Source of the DNA: Hevea brasiliensis
Taxonomy: Eukaryota > Streptophyta > Magnoliopsida > Malpighiales > Euphorbiaceae
Direction of reading: 5' to 3'
Assembly: GCF_030052815.1 (NCBI RefSeq)
Contig: NC_079495.1
Coordinates: forward strand, 116,972,194-117,036,193
DNA length: 64,000 nt
The notes under the pieces are model-generated. The model worked only from the letters and a program-made list of their open reading frames with translations, was not told the origin of the DNA and ran no database searches. The position numbers and the translations under genes were made by a program. Positions 48,311-60,164 of this stretch are shown here, one piece after another (positions within the stretch are counted from its first letter, which is position 1; the number at the start of each line of letters is the position of its first letter).

Positions 48311-49560
48311 ATGGACCCCACATCTCAGAGGGCAGTTGAGGAGGAAGTGGAGAGTCATGCTCCACCTACAGCAGCTGAAACCGGGGGTAGGGGAGAACCT
48401 GCTCCACCATCTCCAGCAGAGCCTGCACAGCCTCCACAGGCCATGTTCCAGCAAATGGCCGAGTTTTTCAGACAAATGGCAGGCGTAATGCCACCAGCAC
48501 CACCTCCACAGCCGAAATCCCATCTGGAAAAACTGAGAAAATTTGGAGCAATGGATTTCTTTAGCAAGAGAGAAGATGATTCTGTTGCAGCTGAGAACTG
48601 ATTGAACAGAACTGGGAGAGTTTTAAAACAACTCCACTGCACTCCAGAGCAAAACTTAGAAGCTGTTGTATCTCTACTACAAGATGATGCATATCAATGG
48701 TGGGATACAGTGTCCAGTGAAGTGTAGCCAGAACAAATAACCTGGGACTTCTTCCTCTCAAAGTTCAAAAAGAAGTATGTGGGTAGTGTATATCCAGAAG
48801 AGAGAAGAAGAGAATTCATTAACCTGAAGTAGAGACAGCTGACTGTGGCAGAGTATGAAAAAGAATTTGTTAGATTAAGCCATTATGGAAGGGAGATAGT
48901 CCCTAATGAGGCCGAGAGGTGTAAAAGATTTGAAGAGGGGCTAAATGACAACATAAAGATAATGATCACTGCCTTGGGAATCACAGACTTCACCAAGTTA
49001 GTCGAAGCTACAGTAAAAGTTGAGAAAGTCAGAATAAGTGAGCAGACTAGAAGAGAAAGACAGCAGAAGAGGAGCTCGGGTCAGTCTAGCTCATCTCCTG
49101 CACCTAGGAAGAAGTTCAAAGGTCCACCTGCATAGAGTTCAGATCAGCCTCAAGGTCAGGGTCAGTCCCAGGGGCCCAGACCACAATTCACACCTAGGAG
49201 AGGCCAGTCCACACCATCAGTGGGCAGCTCTCTAGGGACGGTGTTCAGGGGACCAGCCCCAACATCTTCTGCTTGTCCACACTGCCTGAAGTGGCATAAG
49301 GGGGAGTGTTAGAGAGTGATGGGTGCTTGCCTAAGGTCTGGGTCGACAGAGCATCAGTTAAGAAACTGTCCGCGCAGAACTGCTACAGCTGCCCCTGCAC
49401 CTCAAAGGGGTAGGAAGTTTGGTAAATCTGAGGTAGTTGGTCTATCACTGAGACCTACATCTGAGCCAGCTGAGAGGCCAGAGGCTAGACAACCTGCCAG
49501 AGCCTATGCCATGAGAGCTCAGGAGGAGCAAGATGCCCCAGATGTTATAAGTGGTACGTT
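48311..49560 (+). pseudogene. gag of the younger chromovirus
   Basis: It starts at ATG 48311 (MDPTSQRAV), has a Pro/Gln-rich N-terminus, then a Retrotrans_gag domain (LEKLRKFGAMDF at about 48525; YQWWDTV at about 48690; EYEKEFVRLSHYG at about 48850) and a basic nucleocapsid. The zinc knuckle at 49328-49369 reads C-X2-S-X4-H-X4-C, so its second Cys has become Ser. Internal stops lie at 48599, 48725, 48830, 49133 and 49310, all in one frame with no shift. It would form the virus-like particle. It runs into protease without a frame change. Confidence 0.9.
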
Positions 49561-52155
49561 CTCCCTCTACAACACATCTGTGCATGCATTAGTGGATCCA
49601 GGATCCACTCATTCATACATCTGCATCAACTTACCCGTAGAAAGAGGGATACTAGTAGGAGAGAGTGACCAAGACATTTTGGTCACTAATCCATTGGGCC
49701 ACAGTGTAGTGGTGAACAAGGTGTACAAAGGTTGCCCGTTAAGGATTCGGGGGTATGAATTCTTGGCAGACCTGATTGAATTGCCTTTCCATGAGTTTGA
49801 CGTGATTTTGGGAATGGACTAGTTGTCACGTCATCAGGCAATGGTTGATTATAAATTGAAGAGGATTTCCTTGAAAACTCTTGAGGGTAATGAGATTACA
49901 ATTGTGGGGGAAAGGATAGATTTCTTGTCCAATGTCATCTCAGCCACAGTTACAAGAAAACTGATAAAAAAAGGCTGTGAAGCCTACTTAGCACATATGG
50001 TGGATACTAGGCAGGCTAAGCCAGATCTGTGTGATATGCCCACAGTAAGAGACTTCCCAGATGTGTTCCCTAAAGAATTGCCTACCTTACTACCAGAAAG
50101 GGAAGTCTAATTTGCAATTGAGATACTGCCGGGTACAGCACCAATCTCTATTGCTCCTTATAGGATGGCACCTACTGAGTTAAAGGAGCTAAAAATCCAG
50201 TTGCAAGAGTTACTGGATAAGGGGTTCATACGCCCCTATCTGTCACCATGGGGAGCTCCAGTGCTGTTTGTAAAAAAGAAAGACGGGACTTTGAGGTTAT
50301 GCATCGATTACCGGCAGTTGAATAAAGTAACAATGAAGAACAAGTATCCATTGCCTAGAATAGATGATCTGTTTGATCAGTTGAAGGGAGCAGGAGTATT
50401 TTCCAAAATTGATCTCAGATCAGGCTATCATCAGTTGAGGGTGAAGGATGCAGATGTGCCAAAGACTGCATTCAGGACCCGGTATGGGCATTATGAGTTC
50501 CTGGTGATGCCCTTTGGCCTAACAAATGCACCAACAGCATTCATGGACCTTATGAACCGTATCTTCCATCCATACCTAGATCGGTTCGTAGTGGTCTTTA
50601 TTGATGATATTTTGGTATATTCCAAGACCAGGGAAGAACATGAGCATTTGAGGATTGTTCTGAAAATCCTGAGAGAAAAGAAGCTGTATGTTAAGTTGTC
50701 CAAGTGTGATTTCTGGTTGAATGAGATTGCATTCCTTGGACACATAGTGTCAGCTGATGGGATTAGAGTGGATCCCAAGAAAATAGAAGCAGTGATGGAA
50801 TGGAAGCCTCCCAGAAATACAACTGAGGTCAGAAGTTTCTTGGGGCTAGCTGGGTATTACAGAAGATTTGTGAAGGGATTTTCTTTAATAGCTGCTCCAA
50901 TGACCAAGTTATTACACAAGAATGTCAGATTTTACTGGAATGACAAATGTCAAGCCAGTTTTGAGAAGTTGAAGGCTATGTTGACAGAGGCACCAGTGTT
51001 AACACAGCCAGTGTCGAGAAAGGACTTTGTGGTCTATAGTGATGCCTTGCATAATGGGTTAGGGTGTGTATTGATGCAAGAGGGAAAGGTGGTCGCTTAT
51101 GCTTCCAGGCAGCTAAGGCCACATGAACAGAACTACCCTACCCATGATCTAGAACTTGCAGCAATTATCTTCGCACTGAAGATATGGAGGCACTACTTGT
51201 ATGGTGAAAGTGCTACATTTACACAGACCACAAAAATCTAAAATATTTGCCAACCCAGAAGGAGCTCAACCTTAGACAGAGGCGATGGATTGAGTTCCTG
51301 AAGGACTATGATTGTGTGATTGATTACCATCCTGGGAAGGCAAATGTAGTTACAGATGCTTTGAGCAGAAAATCCATCACAACTTTGAGATCATTGAATA
51401 CCTGTTTATCCTTGGCTCGAGGTGGAGCTATTTTGGCTGAGTTACAAGTGAGGCAAAACCTGCTACGACAGATTTTAGATGGACAGAAGGTAGATGAGAA
51501 GCTAATGGCTATTATGAGCAAAATCTCAGAAGGGAAGGCAACTGACTATAAGGTGAAAGCTGATGGGTGTTTGTACTACAAAGGAAGAGTGTGTGTACCA
51601 GATGATGGGGAATTGAAAGCCAATATTCTAAAAGAGGCACACACCAGTGTTTATGCTATGCACCCAAGAAGTACAAAAATGTATCATGACTTGAAGCTTC
51701 ATTATTGGTGGCCTGGTATGAAGAAGGACATAGCTGACTATGTGACTAAATGCTTGATATGTCAACAAGTCAAGGCAGAACATCAAGTTCCATCGGGTTT
51801 GCTATAGCCTATCCGCATACCTGAATGGAAATGGGATCGGGTCACCATGGATTTTGTAAGTGTTCTACCTCTCACCCAGAAGAAGCAAGATGCAGTATGG
51901 GTGATAGTAGATAGATTGACAAAGTCAGCATACTTTTTGCCAGTTAGGACTGACTACTCACTGGAGAAGTTAGCAGAATTATATATCAGTGAGATGGTTA
52001 GACTGCATGAAATTCCACTTTCCATCATATCTGATCGAGACCCAAGGTTTACATCAAGATTTTGGAAGAAGTTGCATGAATCCTTGGGTACACAACTCCA
52101 CTTTAGCACAGCTTTCCATCCTCAGACGAATGGGCAATCAGAAAGAGTAATCCAG
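49561..52155 (+). pseudogene. pol of the younger chromovirus up to the integrase core (protease, RT, RNase H, integrase)
   Basis: Protease has LVDPGSTHSY (about 49588) and FDVILGMD. RT runs from 50165, with [26 protein letters not shown] and FIDD at 50597-50608. RNase H has the first Asp in [11 protein letters not shown] (about 51030) and loses one base near 51208, so the frame shifts before '[10 protein letters not shown]'. Integrase has an HHCC zinc-binding part (51640-51775, CLICQQVK) and a core with DFVSV (51850), SDRDPRF (about 52030) and GQSERV (52134-52151). Stops lie at 49820, 50108 and 51805. The frame is the same as gag up to 51208. Confidence 0.92.
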
Positions 52156-52229
52156 GTAAACATTGAAACCAATTGAACTAATACAAATATTGAACTGAAA
52201 TGATAATAATAACATGAAATATATGTCAG
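52156..52229 (+). other. intron-like 74-nt gap in integrase
   Basis: It begins 'gtaaacattg', ends 'atatgtcag', is very AT-rich, contains in-frame stops, and has a length that is not a multiple of three. Removing it joins '..SERVIQ' to 'VLEDML..' in frame. The word CAGGT stands at both borders (52153-52157 and 52227-52231), so a small insertion with a 5-bp duplication is the alternative. Confidence 0.6.
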
Positions 52230-52971
52230 GTTCTTGAGGATATGCTGAGCAGTTGTGTCATTGAGTTTGAGGGAAGTTGGGATAGATACCTCCCACTGGC
52301 AAAATTTGCATACAATAATAGCTACCAAGCTAGCATCCAAATGGCCCCGTATGAAGCATTGTATGGGAGGAAATGTAGTACCCCAGTGTGTTGGACTGAA
52401 TTGGGCAAAGACAAATTGGTAGGGCCAGACCTGGTGAAACAGACTGAGGAGAAAGTAAAGTTAATCAAAGCCAATCTGAAGGTTGCCTTAGACAGACAAA
52501 AATCCTATGCGGACTTGAAGAAAAAAGAAATAGAATATGCAGTTAGCGACAAAGTGTTCCTCAAGGTGTCACCGTGGAAAAAAGTACTGAGGTTTGGAAG
52601 AAAAGGTAAGTTAAGCTCTAGGTTTAGTGGCCCACAGGCTAGCTTTACCATTAGAGCTGGACAAGATCCACAATGTGTTCCATGTATCTATGCTAAGAAG
52701 ATACCGCTCAGATCCTTCACTTGTCATCTCCATGGAAGAAATTGAAGTACAACCGGATTTGACATATGAAGAATAACCCATACGGATCCTGGCTCGGGAA
52801 ATGAAAGAGTTAAGGAATAAGCAGATTCCACTGGTGAAAGTGCTTTGGAGGCACCATAACGCCGAGGAGGCAACTTGGGAAAGTAAAGAGACGATGAGGC
52901 AATAGTTCCCTCAACTGTTTGCATCAGGTAAATTTCTAAAACGAAATTTAATTAGAGGGGAAGAGTTGTAA
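52230..52971 (+). pseudogene. integrase C-terminus and chromodomain-like tail of the younger chromovirus
   Basis: It continues with VLEDMLSSCVIEF, 'YNNSYQASIQMAPYEALYGR' and 'KVFLKVSPWK' to 'RFSGP' (about 52632). Roughly 40 bases are missing here, and the frame resumes with 'RLALPLELDKIHNVFHVSML'. The tail holds 'ILAREMKELRNKQIPLVKVL', 'RHHNAEEATWE' and 'FPQLF'. Stops lie at 52774 and 52903, both fitting CAA/CAG to TAA/TAG. The terminal TAA (52969-52971) lies inside the first bases of the 3' LTR. Such tails direct insertion to heterochromatin in chromoviruses. Confidence 0.9.
52951..52966 (+). other. polypurine tract
   Basis: 'attagaggggaagagt' lies directly before the 3' LTR at 52967 and overlaps the end of the pol frame. 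Confidence 0.85.
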
Positions 52972-55900
52972 CACCCTCACTATAACAATTCCGTACATTC
53001 TACTGTTTAGGTGACCGGTGTCGGTCCGGATAGCTAGAACATCTGAAAAAATATTTAGACTAAAGTAAGGAGCCATAATTAACTCAAATATTAACAAGAA
53101 AAATGCAGGAAAAATTTTAGAAATAAAATACAACCAAGTTAAATGAGCTAGTGCCCTAGCGATGGGTAACCCAGTGAGAAGTTGCGGTCTTTGCAGCTAG
53201 AAGCCCTAAACCTAAGGGGAACCCTGTGAAATAATTTCTGGGATGCCAGAGAAGAGTTACAGCACCCTAAGTAGCATTAGAATGCCAAGAAAATGTTAGG
53301 AGAATTTTTAAGATCGGTACAGATGATTTTGGCTCAATAAGCCAAATGGAGGGCATTTTGGTCATTTCGTCTTCGGAGATGATTTTTGACCGACTTGTCC
53401 AGTTAAATAAATAATTTGTATGACATAAAATATGAATAAATATTGCTAAAAATTGAATTGAAAATGAGTAGAAAAGAAAAGAAAAGAAAATGGATGAAAA
53501 ATTGAATTTTGACATCACATGATGTCATTAAACCATTTCCACCAATCACATTTAACCAAGCTCACTTAAAACAAATAAAAAGAGATAAAATGGGAGAAAA
53601 ACAAGAAAAGAAAATCTACTTTCTTCTTCCTTAGCCATACCATCCAAAACCCATCTCTATTCCTCCATTAAAGCTTTATCAAGCTTTATACCCCACTCCA
53701 TTTCACCTCAAAATCCCTCATTCTCTTCACTAAAATTTTTCCTCACACCTTAAACTATCTCTAGCCAGCAAAAAGAAGAAGGAAAAGGAAGGTTTTGCAA
53801 GCTTGGGAGTTAGCTCCAACAAGGTTAGTGAAAATTTGATTGCATAATAGTTGTGTATGGCTGCCATTGAACATGATTTTGGTGTTTTAATTCATGGATT
53901 GTATGTATATAGAGAATTGAAATTGTTGGAGTTAGGGTTTGGGAAAAACCTAGGGTTTTGCTCATGTATTAGTGAAAGGAAATTCTAATGGTCAATTAGT
54001 GACCATTTGGTTATGTTTGAGTAGGAACTGAAGTGAATTGTGCCATGGGAATTGAGGTTGGATGTTCTGCCTTGAGTGCCCTGCAGGTCTGGATGTGAGT
54101 CCAGCATGTTTGGGCAGCTATAACTTGGATTGTGTAGGTTCAATTGGTGCAAAGCCAATTGGACATGAAATTAGACACATAATGGCACAATTTTGGTGAA
54201 GGAGCTCTGTCCATAAACTAAACATAGGATGCCCTAAAATTGACCAAATCCGGGTGACTTACATTCTGCCTAGGCAAAATCATCAAATGAATAGTATTTA
54301 TTCATTTGGTCATAACTTAGTGTAGAAAGGTCCAATTGACCTGAATTTTTACCAATAGAAAGATGAGACATAGCCCTACAACTTTCATGAAGAAAACAAA
54401 CTCAAATTTTGACCATAATATATCCAAAAACTGACCTGCAATCAGTATACAAAAACTGCAGAATTGATTCTCCCAGAAATTCTGGAAAAATTGCAATCTA
54501 GCTAGTTATGGTGTTTAGGCCATAACTTTAGCTACAAAACTCCAAATGGAGACACTAGAAACGATTTCTAGTATTTTTAATTCAAGAGATTATTTTAGAA
54601 GCTGTTCAAGGGCTGCCATAGGTGATCTTGGTGTGGACAAGCTAGAGGGACAACATCTGGTGTCCTAAAGACGCATCCCAAAGGTGACAAACACATTGCA
54701 GTGCATCAAGAGGTTAGTGCACTTGTTCTTGATCTAATCTAGGGTTCTTAAAATTAATCTGATTAATTCCAAAATCTTAAATGGCAAATGTAGATCCAAA
54801 AACATATTAAAAGATGTTGTTTATCATTGAAATCAAATAGATAAAAATAGATCTTGCATGATGCATGTGACCCTAGGTGAAAATTTTTTGAATTCAATGA
54901 TATAAACTTGTGTTTTTCATGCTTCCGCTCCTATAATGATTCAAAAAGTGAAATGTAACTAGACACAATAAGGAACAACTTTGATGAAGAATATTTGATC
55001 AAATTCTCACTGTAGAATGGCCTCATGGAATAGTGAACTCTAGCACCCAAAATCGAAATTTCTGATTTATTCACCATTGGTTAGAAATATGGATTGACAA
55101 CTAATGCCAACACTTTTGGGAACCAAAATGTGGTAAATTTATGTGATTAGGACTTATGTAGCTATTATGCATTAGAAAGTCAATAATTTGACCTAAATAG
55201 TAAAATGAATAGTAACCTTACATGTAAAACATGAAAATTCAATCAATAACTTGGTAATGTGTCCTAGTACACCTAGTAAGGTTGGTTTGGATAGGTTGGT
55301 ATGCCAATAGGGTTCAGCTAGTAGTACTGCACATGGCATTATGCCATTCTGTGATTTTATGGCTTTTAGCCATTCTGATATTATGATGATACTCGGCCTT
55401 GTGCCTAATGTTATCTGACTTATCGGCTATTACATTTGCACGAATCGAGACACTATGTGACCGATGGTGTGACAGCCCGAGGTACTTGGTACCCAGTGCC
55501 AGTTTACCCGTTTATCCAGTCCAGTCATCCAGTATAGGTTACTTGGGCAACTAAAAATGAAAGTTGATAAATTTAATGAAATAATGGATATAACAAGTAC
55601 CAAATAAATAAGACTACAAATAATTACTAAAAATTTGCCTGCATGAGACATCAATATACACACTGCATATTTATTTTCTTTTAGTTCTTTTTATTTTATT
55701 ATTGGCACCACTAAGCATTATTGCTTAGTGCGTTGCTTTTTGCTACGCGTAGGTACTGGAGATACGGAGCGCGATCCCAGTCAGGGTGAGAGTCAGATCT
55801 GCTAGTATCCTGTGTCACCTCTTAACTACAGTGCATTGGTAGGTTGCTAGGCTACATTTTGTATTTTGTGTTTTGTATTTTTGTAAATTTTGTAATTAAA

Positions 55901-56364
55901 CTTTTATTTTGTCATGTATATTGGAAACTTATGTGATTATGTATTAATGAAATTATCTGTAAATGGTGTTCATAAATGAAAGTTGAGTATTTATTTATGA
56001 TTTGAGTATAAATATGATGTGAATTGAATGATTGGAAAGTTTGAGAAATTGTTAAAAATTGATGTGATAATTGGGAGTTGTGGAATAAAATAATTATTCG
56101 AAGTGTTTTTCACAGGTTCTGAAAAACTGTTTTCTCCATTTTTAGTTGGTACTCTGCCGGATTTTCTATAAAATTTTTGGAACCTCAAATAAATTTATAA
56201 TTTCTATAAATAACTTAAATGAGTCAAATCTCCCAAATTGCATTTCATCATCCTAAAGAAATAAATTAAGGAAGGATAAAAATAATTGAGATAAAATATG
56301 GTGTTCCGGTACACAGTGTGGCATATCTTGCTCGGATAGCTGTAGACAGGTAAGGGGTGTCACA
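52967..56364 (+). repeat. 3' LTR of the younger chromovirus
   Basis: 3398 bp, 363 bp longer than the 5' LTR. The excess is the insertion at 54552-54936. Confidence 0.95.
54552..54936 (+). mobile_element. 385-bp insertion in the 3' LTR
   Basis: The 5' LTR reads 'ccaaatggagtgattc' continuously (46731-46746). The 3' LTR has 'ccaaatggag', then about 385 foreign bases, then 'tgattc'. The right part contains 'ttttcatgcttccgctcc', similar to ends of some plant LTRs, so it may be a small solo LTR or LTR piece. No clear TSD is seen. Family not recognised. Confidence 0.8.
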
Positions 56365-56369
56365 GAAGC

Positions 56370-57419
56370 TATGGGTTTCTACAGCCAAAATCAATGAAGA
56401 GTATCTGGAGAGCAACCTCTGAGTGTACCTCTTTGCCTTCTTTTTATCCATATCATACTCCTGCCCCACATACTGCAGAAGCTCAACAAACTCGTCTATA
56501 TACTTTTCAACACTCATATTAGCAATTTATCTCAACAGCTCAAACTCCACCACCTTTAATTCCTTAGAGCTTTTTGGGAAAGCCCAATTAGTAAACTTTA
56601 TCACAAACTGAGACCAAGTTATACTGTCGACCCTGTTAACAATATAGATTTATACCAATCCTTCACCTTTTTACATTTTAAAGTAAAGCTAGCCATCTGA
56701 ATGGCCTTACTATCACTGGCATCCAATTTGTCAACTATCATTTTAACTGTCTTAACATACTCGAAAGGATCATCTCCTTTCCTATACTTGCAAGCATCCA
56801 ATTTTAAGTAGTCCATCATCTTTGCTTTACCTTGACTACTTGTCCCAGTTTCTTGTGTGAGAACTATAGGAGCTGCAAGGGTTGGTGGTGGTACTTGCTC
56901 TCTTATAACTCCCTTCATAGGATTTTGAGTTCCCATAGTGGTTGAAGAACTTTGGGTGTGGAGGGTACATGGAATATAGTTGGTACGGTGAGAAGTAAGG
57001 TGGGTAGGGCATAAAAGGAGGGCATTGAGGATAGCCCATAAACCCAGGGTTTCCAAAACTTCCCTGTTGATGATATGGATACCCAAACCCATACTCTGGT
57101 CCTGGTTGTGGAGGAGATACAAACTCTGACTCATCTCCTCCTTCCTCAAAACTATCTTCATCCATCCTTCCCACACCAAAAGGCTTGGGATTCTTATGCT
57201 ATTGGGAGAAGCCATAAGAACCCGTTCATGCATCTACAGACATTCTGGGTGCCTATATAGTCTCCCTGCTAACTTCAATGGACCTTTTAGGACCTCTTGA
57301 AGATTCTCCCCTTCCACCTCTACTTGCTCTCTCCCTAATAGGTTAGCGAGTAGTGCTCCAATACCCTCATTCTCGGGTGGAGCACTGGTCAACCTAGCGA
57401 GCCATCTTGAACCTCGCAT
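56370..57419 (-). pseudogene. gag 5' part of the old chromovirus
   Basis: The start is probably ATG at 57419-57417 (MRGSRW, the usual beginning of this gag type). A Gly/Pro/Tyr-rich part follows (about 57100-56960, partly in another frame). The Retrotrans_gag domain follows: 'YLKLDACKYRKGDDPFEYV' (about 56815-56760), 'VKDWYKSIL' and 'VEKYIDEFVELLQYVG' (about 56515-56470). It is cut at 56369 by the younger element and resumes at 45143. Confidence 0.85.
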
Positions 57420-57477
57420 TTTTGAAAGCAAATAAAAAGTGTTGAGCACATACAAAGTTCATGTGCATTCTCACGAA

Positions 57478-57849
57478 CACATAGCATATAATCAGGCATA
57501 ACACGAAACCTAAGATGCACTTAACATTCATCACATAACATACAAAGACTCAATCCTATTAGACATGTTTTTTTCCTAACTGTGCTAGTCAACATACTTC
57601 TTTTCACCTCTCTTCTATACTTTTACTAGCATCTAGGTCCTTTCATCTAACCTAGTGCTTTGACACATAGCATATAATCAGGCATAACACGAAACCTAAG
57701 ATGCACTTAACATTCATCACATAACATACAAAGACTCAATCCTATTAGACATGTTTTTTTCCTAACTGTGCTAGTCAACATACTTCTTTTCACCTCTCTT
57801 CTATACTTTTACTAGCATCTAGGTCCTTTCATCTAACCTAGTGCTTTGA
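57478..57849. repeat. 186-bp perfect tandem duplication
   Basis: The block starting 'cacatagcatataatcaggc' occurs at 57478 and again at 57664, with no difference that I can see. It lies in the untranslated leader of the old chromovirus, and its second copy ends inside the primer-binding site. Confidence 0.95.
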
Positions 57850-57858
57850 TACCAACTT
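57844..57858 (-). other. primer-binding site of the old chromovirus
   Basis: The minus strand reads TGGTATCAAAGC close to the 5' LTR, one mismatch from the initiator tRNA-Met complement TGGTATCAGAGC. Confidence 0.85.
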
Positions 57859-60164
57859 TGTAATAAGCCAAACTAGGGACCATTATTGGCTCTAGGGATC
57901 AGGTCAACTTAAGGCTATCAGAACCCGTAGTAAGCCTAAAGCATATAAAGCATACGTACATTCCTGTATCTCACTGTTTAAACATACTCAAAACCATTAC
58001 ACTTTAGTTTTTTCATACACACATAAACATTTTTTACATAAAAAATGGTTCATGATTTGAACCTTCACACACATAAGTGCTAAAGTGTAATAGTTCAACA
58101 CACATACTCCCAAGAAGGGTAAACATAACGTATACATCATCATCATCATACTTAAAATTATTATACAACTATAATTTTCTTTAATCACTAGCACAGTGCT
58201 ATCCATTCATAATTTACATGTCTATCTACCCATACATTATACATAAGGAAGAGACTAAAGCTACCCCTGAAGCTCTCTCTTCAAGGAACTCTTCTAGTCC
58301 TGTAACCCTACATCTAGGGGTTAGGAGATGGGGGCAATCTTACACAAGCTCATTGAGTAAACTAACCATCATTAAATTATATCATTTAATTCATACACGT
58401 CTATTGCATCATTCATATGGTTTTTTATAGCACAAACATTTCACATAGGATGGACTCATCACCAGTAACTCTTCAAACTTCCCTTTAAAACATGACCTGT
58501 GTCATGCACCCTAGGGCAACTTATAGATCTCCTTTGATGGGGTAACTTAAAGATCTCTCCATGGGATTTATTAAAGGATCCATAACATATGTAATGTTAC
58601 ATAGTCATAAACATGGGGAGACTCGGTGAGTTATCCAACATCCATCAATGCACTAACAATAAATTATGCAATTATGCAACATATTCGTGTTCTAGATGCA
58701 TGCAACCTAAATAAATATGACATGATGCGTGATGATCATTAATTACCTATAAATAGTTTCCATTTTATTAAGGTTAGGGTTACTCACCTCTTAAAGCCTA
58801 TCAACTAACTTACTCGAACGGGAGCTATCCTCAAATCCTTAAACTTTCGAGTCTTTCAAGCTCAATCCTATAAAATCATATCGTAGAGTGTTATACAAGG
58901 TTCTAAAACTCTACACATATCATAAACATCTTATTCTAGGCCCTCAGGAACCATGAAACCATGTTTTGGAACCCTAAAAAAGAAGAGAGAAAAAAGTTAG
59001 ACATAACCCACTTCAGCTGCCAAAGTCCTGAACTTTAGCTGTCGAAGTCTTAAGCTTCAAACAACACTTTATCCAGTGCTGAATTTAGCTGCCAAAGTCT
59101 TGGACTTCGACTGCCAAACCTAGAAATTTTTCAGATTTTTTTGAAAAACTACATGCTTCGGCAAATGAGCCTTTGGCTTTCAGCAACTAAACCTAGAAAT
59201 TTCCAGAATTTCCAAGTCGAAAACCTGCAGATTCCTTCTCCTAAAAGCCTCAAAACTCATTTTAAAGTTTCAAAACACAATCTCATCACATATGCACATC
59301 TTTAGGGCTTAAAATAACTTGGAATCATGCTTAAAGCCTACATAACATTAATCAAAACTCAAATTCTAGGTTTTCCCCAAACCTAACATAGCATATACAT
59401 GGATTTCTTCAAATCCATCATGGAAAACTAGCCATTTAAGGCCCATAACACTTAAACATAACTATTCTAACAAAAAAAAGAGAGAGAGATTTCCACCTAA
59501 ATCACAAAACCTTAACCCTAACATGCATAAATTTCTATCAAAACTTAATTTAAAATAACTTTTCATGAAATTGAAGTTATAAAAGCCTCATCTCTCATCA
59601 ACTTTTGTAGATCTACCCATTAGATCAAGGAAGAAAGAAAGTTACCTCTTTTTCTTAAAGCTTGGAGGTGAGAGAATCAAAACTTTAAAGCTTGAATCTA
59701 CTCTTCCACACTTCTAAATGGAAGAATTCTCCTCTAGATCTTTAAAAACTCAAGAAAATCTCTTTAAAGAGCTCCTTGTATGTTCCAAAGTTAAGAGAGA
59801 GAGAAAAGAAGAAAACCCTAAGTGTTTGGTAGCAAAATAAGCTTTGAACCCCTTTTTATACCATCTCTGTCGAGGAACTTTTGACTGTCGAAAGTTTAGC
59901 TTTCAGTTGCCGAAGTCTATTCTGCCCAAAAGAGTGTTTGAGTAGGAAAAGGGGCTTTAGCTATCGAAAGTCCATACTTTGGCTACTGAAACTTCTTTTG
60001 TTAGAAACACTTAAAATCTTTTAAAACATTTTTTTCATTCTTAAATACATTTTGAACATACTTTCATATCTTACCACCACTCCCTTGTCAGTGAAGTTTT
60101 AATTTTCACTAGAATATTCCGTCAGAGACAAATATTTCAGCATTGGAAAATGGCGGATATTATA
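57859..60164 (-). repeat. 5' LTR of the old chromovirus
   Basis: 2306 bp, from 'tgtaataagccaaac' to 'gcggatattata'. It pairs with 38877-41202 along its whole length. Confidence 0.92.

Larger units (their letters stand above)
45149..56364 (+). mobile_element. younger chromovirus (Ty3-gypsy, Tekay/Del-like), full structure
   Basis: 5' LTR 45149-48183 and 3' LTR 52967-56364 begin TGTAACAC and end GTGTCACA. GAAGC occurs at 45144-45148 and 56365-56369, a perfect TSD inside the gag gene of the older element. PBS, gag-pol in one frame, and polypurine tract are all present. The two LTRs stay alignable over their whole length and look much closer to each other than those of the older element, with differences mostly C/T and G/A. 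The gag-pol frame has stops and small indels, so it cannot move by itself. Confidence 0.95.
38877..60164 (-). mobile_element. old chromovirus (Ty3-gypsy), minus strand, split by a younger one
   Basis: LTRs at 38877-41202 (3') and 57859-60164 (5') start TGTAAT and end ATTACA/ATTATA. Both borders carry AACTT (38872-38876 and 60165-60169), a perfect TSD. PBS, gag, zinc knuckle, protease, RT, RNase H, integrase with chromodomain-like tail and polypurine tract follow in the canonical order on the minus strand. The first 100 bases of the two LTRs differ at many positions, mostly transitions, so the copy is old. The younger element at 45149-56364 lies inside its gag gene. Confidence 0.93.

Noticed and set aside
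48206..48761. Three overlapping minus-strand open frames
   Set aside because: Shadows of the gag gene of the younger chromovirus.
55430..55663. 77-codon minus-strand frame also present at 47221-47460
   Set aside because: It occurs twice only because it lies in both LTRs of one element. Its N-terminal and C-terminal ends differ between copies and it has no recognisable domain.
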